Assembly: GCF_020520425.1 (NCBI RefSeq)
Contig: NC_079492.1
Coordinates: 144,677,861-144,741,860, forward strand
DNA length: 64,000 nt
Source of the DNA: Spinacia oleracea
Lineage: Eukaryota > Streptophyta > Magnoliopsida > Caryophyllales > Amaranthaceae
Direction of reading: 5' to 3'
The position numbers were made by a program, and so were the translations under genes. The notes under the pieces were generated by a model. It had not been told where the DNA came from, searched no databases, and was given only the letters and a program-made list of their open reading frames with translations. How positions within the stretch are numbered: the stretch's first letter is position 1; every line of letters begins with the position of its first letter. Positions 63,971 through 64,000 of the stretch are shown here, piece after piece.

Positions 63971-64000
63971 ACATGTGAGGAGGAACAAAGAACACAATGA
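61781..64000 (-). CDS. Ulp1-like cysteine protease (C48), 3' part; gene runs off the window
   Basis: Minus-strand exons: last 61781-61879 (stop at 61781-61783), then 61977-62178, 62346-62477, 62563-62705, about 62803-62923, 63011-63068, 63160-63352 and 63705-63945. The catalytic order is visible: WSGDHFYLIVIN (His), VEIIDNL (Asp) and KTDCGVYAMRHME (Cys), the Ulp1 triad. WVMNNVIDTF precedes it. The upstream exon has two near-identical 26-residue repeats (MEGLIQGAEDGKPMSP). Known: Ulp1 proteases cleave SUMO-type linkages, and Ulp1-like genes ride in plant MULEs (Kaonashi) and CACTA elements. It is convergent with the transposase gene, with 546 bp between stop codons. Confidence 0.8.

Overview
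The window is plant nuclear DNA, very probably from a eudicot. It is AT-rich, has spliced genes with GT/AG introns, intronless plant-type histone H4 genes, and dense plant transposons (Stowaway, hAT and PIF-type MITEs, MULEs, CACTA, Helitron, plant LINEs). The general look suggests Caryophyllales, but I hold that loosely.

Region 1 (1-18.8 kb) holds three tandem copies of an unusual gene. NLR-style leucine-rich repeats are spliced, always through phase-1 introns, to an acidic linker, then a split RWP-RK domain and a PB1 domain, as at the C-terminus of NIN-like proteins. Copy 1 enters from the left edge and is open throughout the visible part. Copy 2 (9.1-13.7 kb) is a pseudogene. Copy 3 (13.9-18.8 kb) is mostly open but has lost the ATG used by copy 2. 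No NB-ARC or NLP sensor region is visible.

Region 2 (18.8-46.5 kb) holds four minus-strand histone H4 genes with identical protein sequence at 20.0, 26.3, 36.3 and 43.6 kb. Each lies tail-to-tail with the 3' end, or the remains, of an RWP-RK/PB1 gene, so H4 and RWP-RK/PB1 sequences were amplified together. Between H4-2 and the third remnant lie LINE debris and a gene with a DUF1985/plant-mobile-domain-like N-terminus that splices in phase into an RWP-RK/PB1 remnant.

Region 3: about 33.5-40.55 kb (block A) is tandemly duplicated as 40.55-55.97 kb (block B). Block B later received a TAA-flanked MITE, a second MITE, a Helitron and a reverse-transcriptase element. The RT element was then split by a 4.96-kb CACTA transposon carrying exons of a HAK/KUP potassium transporter. 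Empty sites in block A let these insertions be ordered.

Region 4 (56.5-64 kb) looks like one end of a large MULE-type element. It has a six-exon FAR1/MULE transposase gene (plus strand) facing a Ulp1-like cysteine protease gene (minus strand, running off the window). Introns and flanks of both genes are filled with the heptamer GTTCTTT, always on the sense strand, so the motif changes strand between the two genes.

All gene models are read by eye from ORFs and splice-site consensus; no database search was run.
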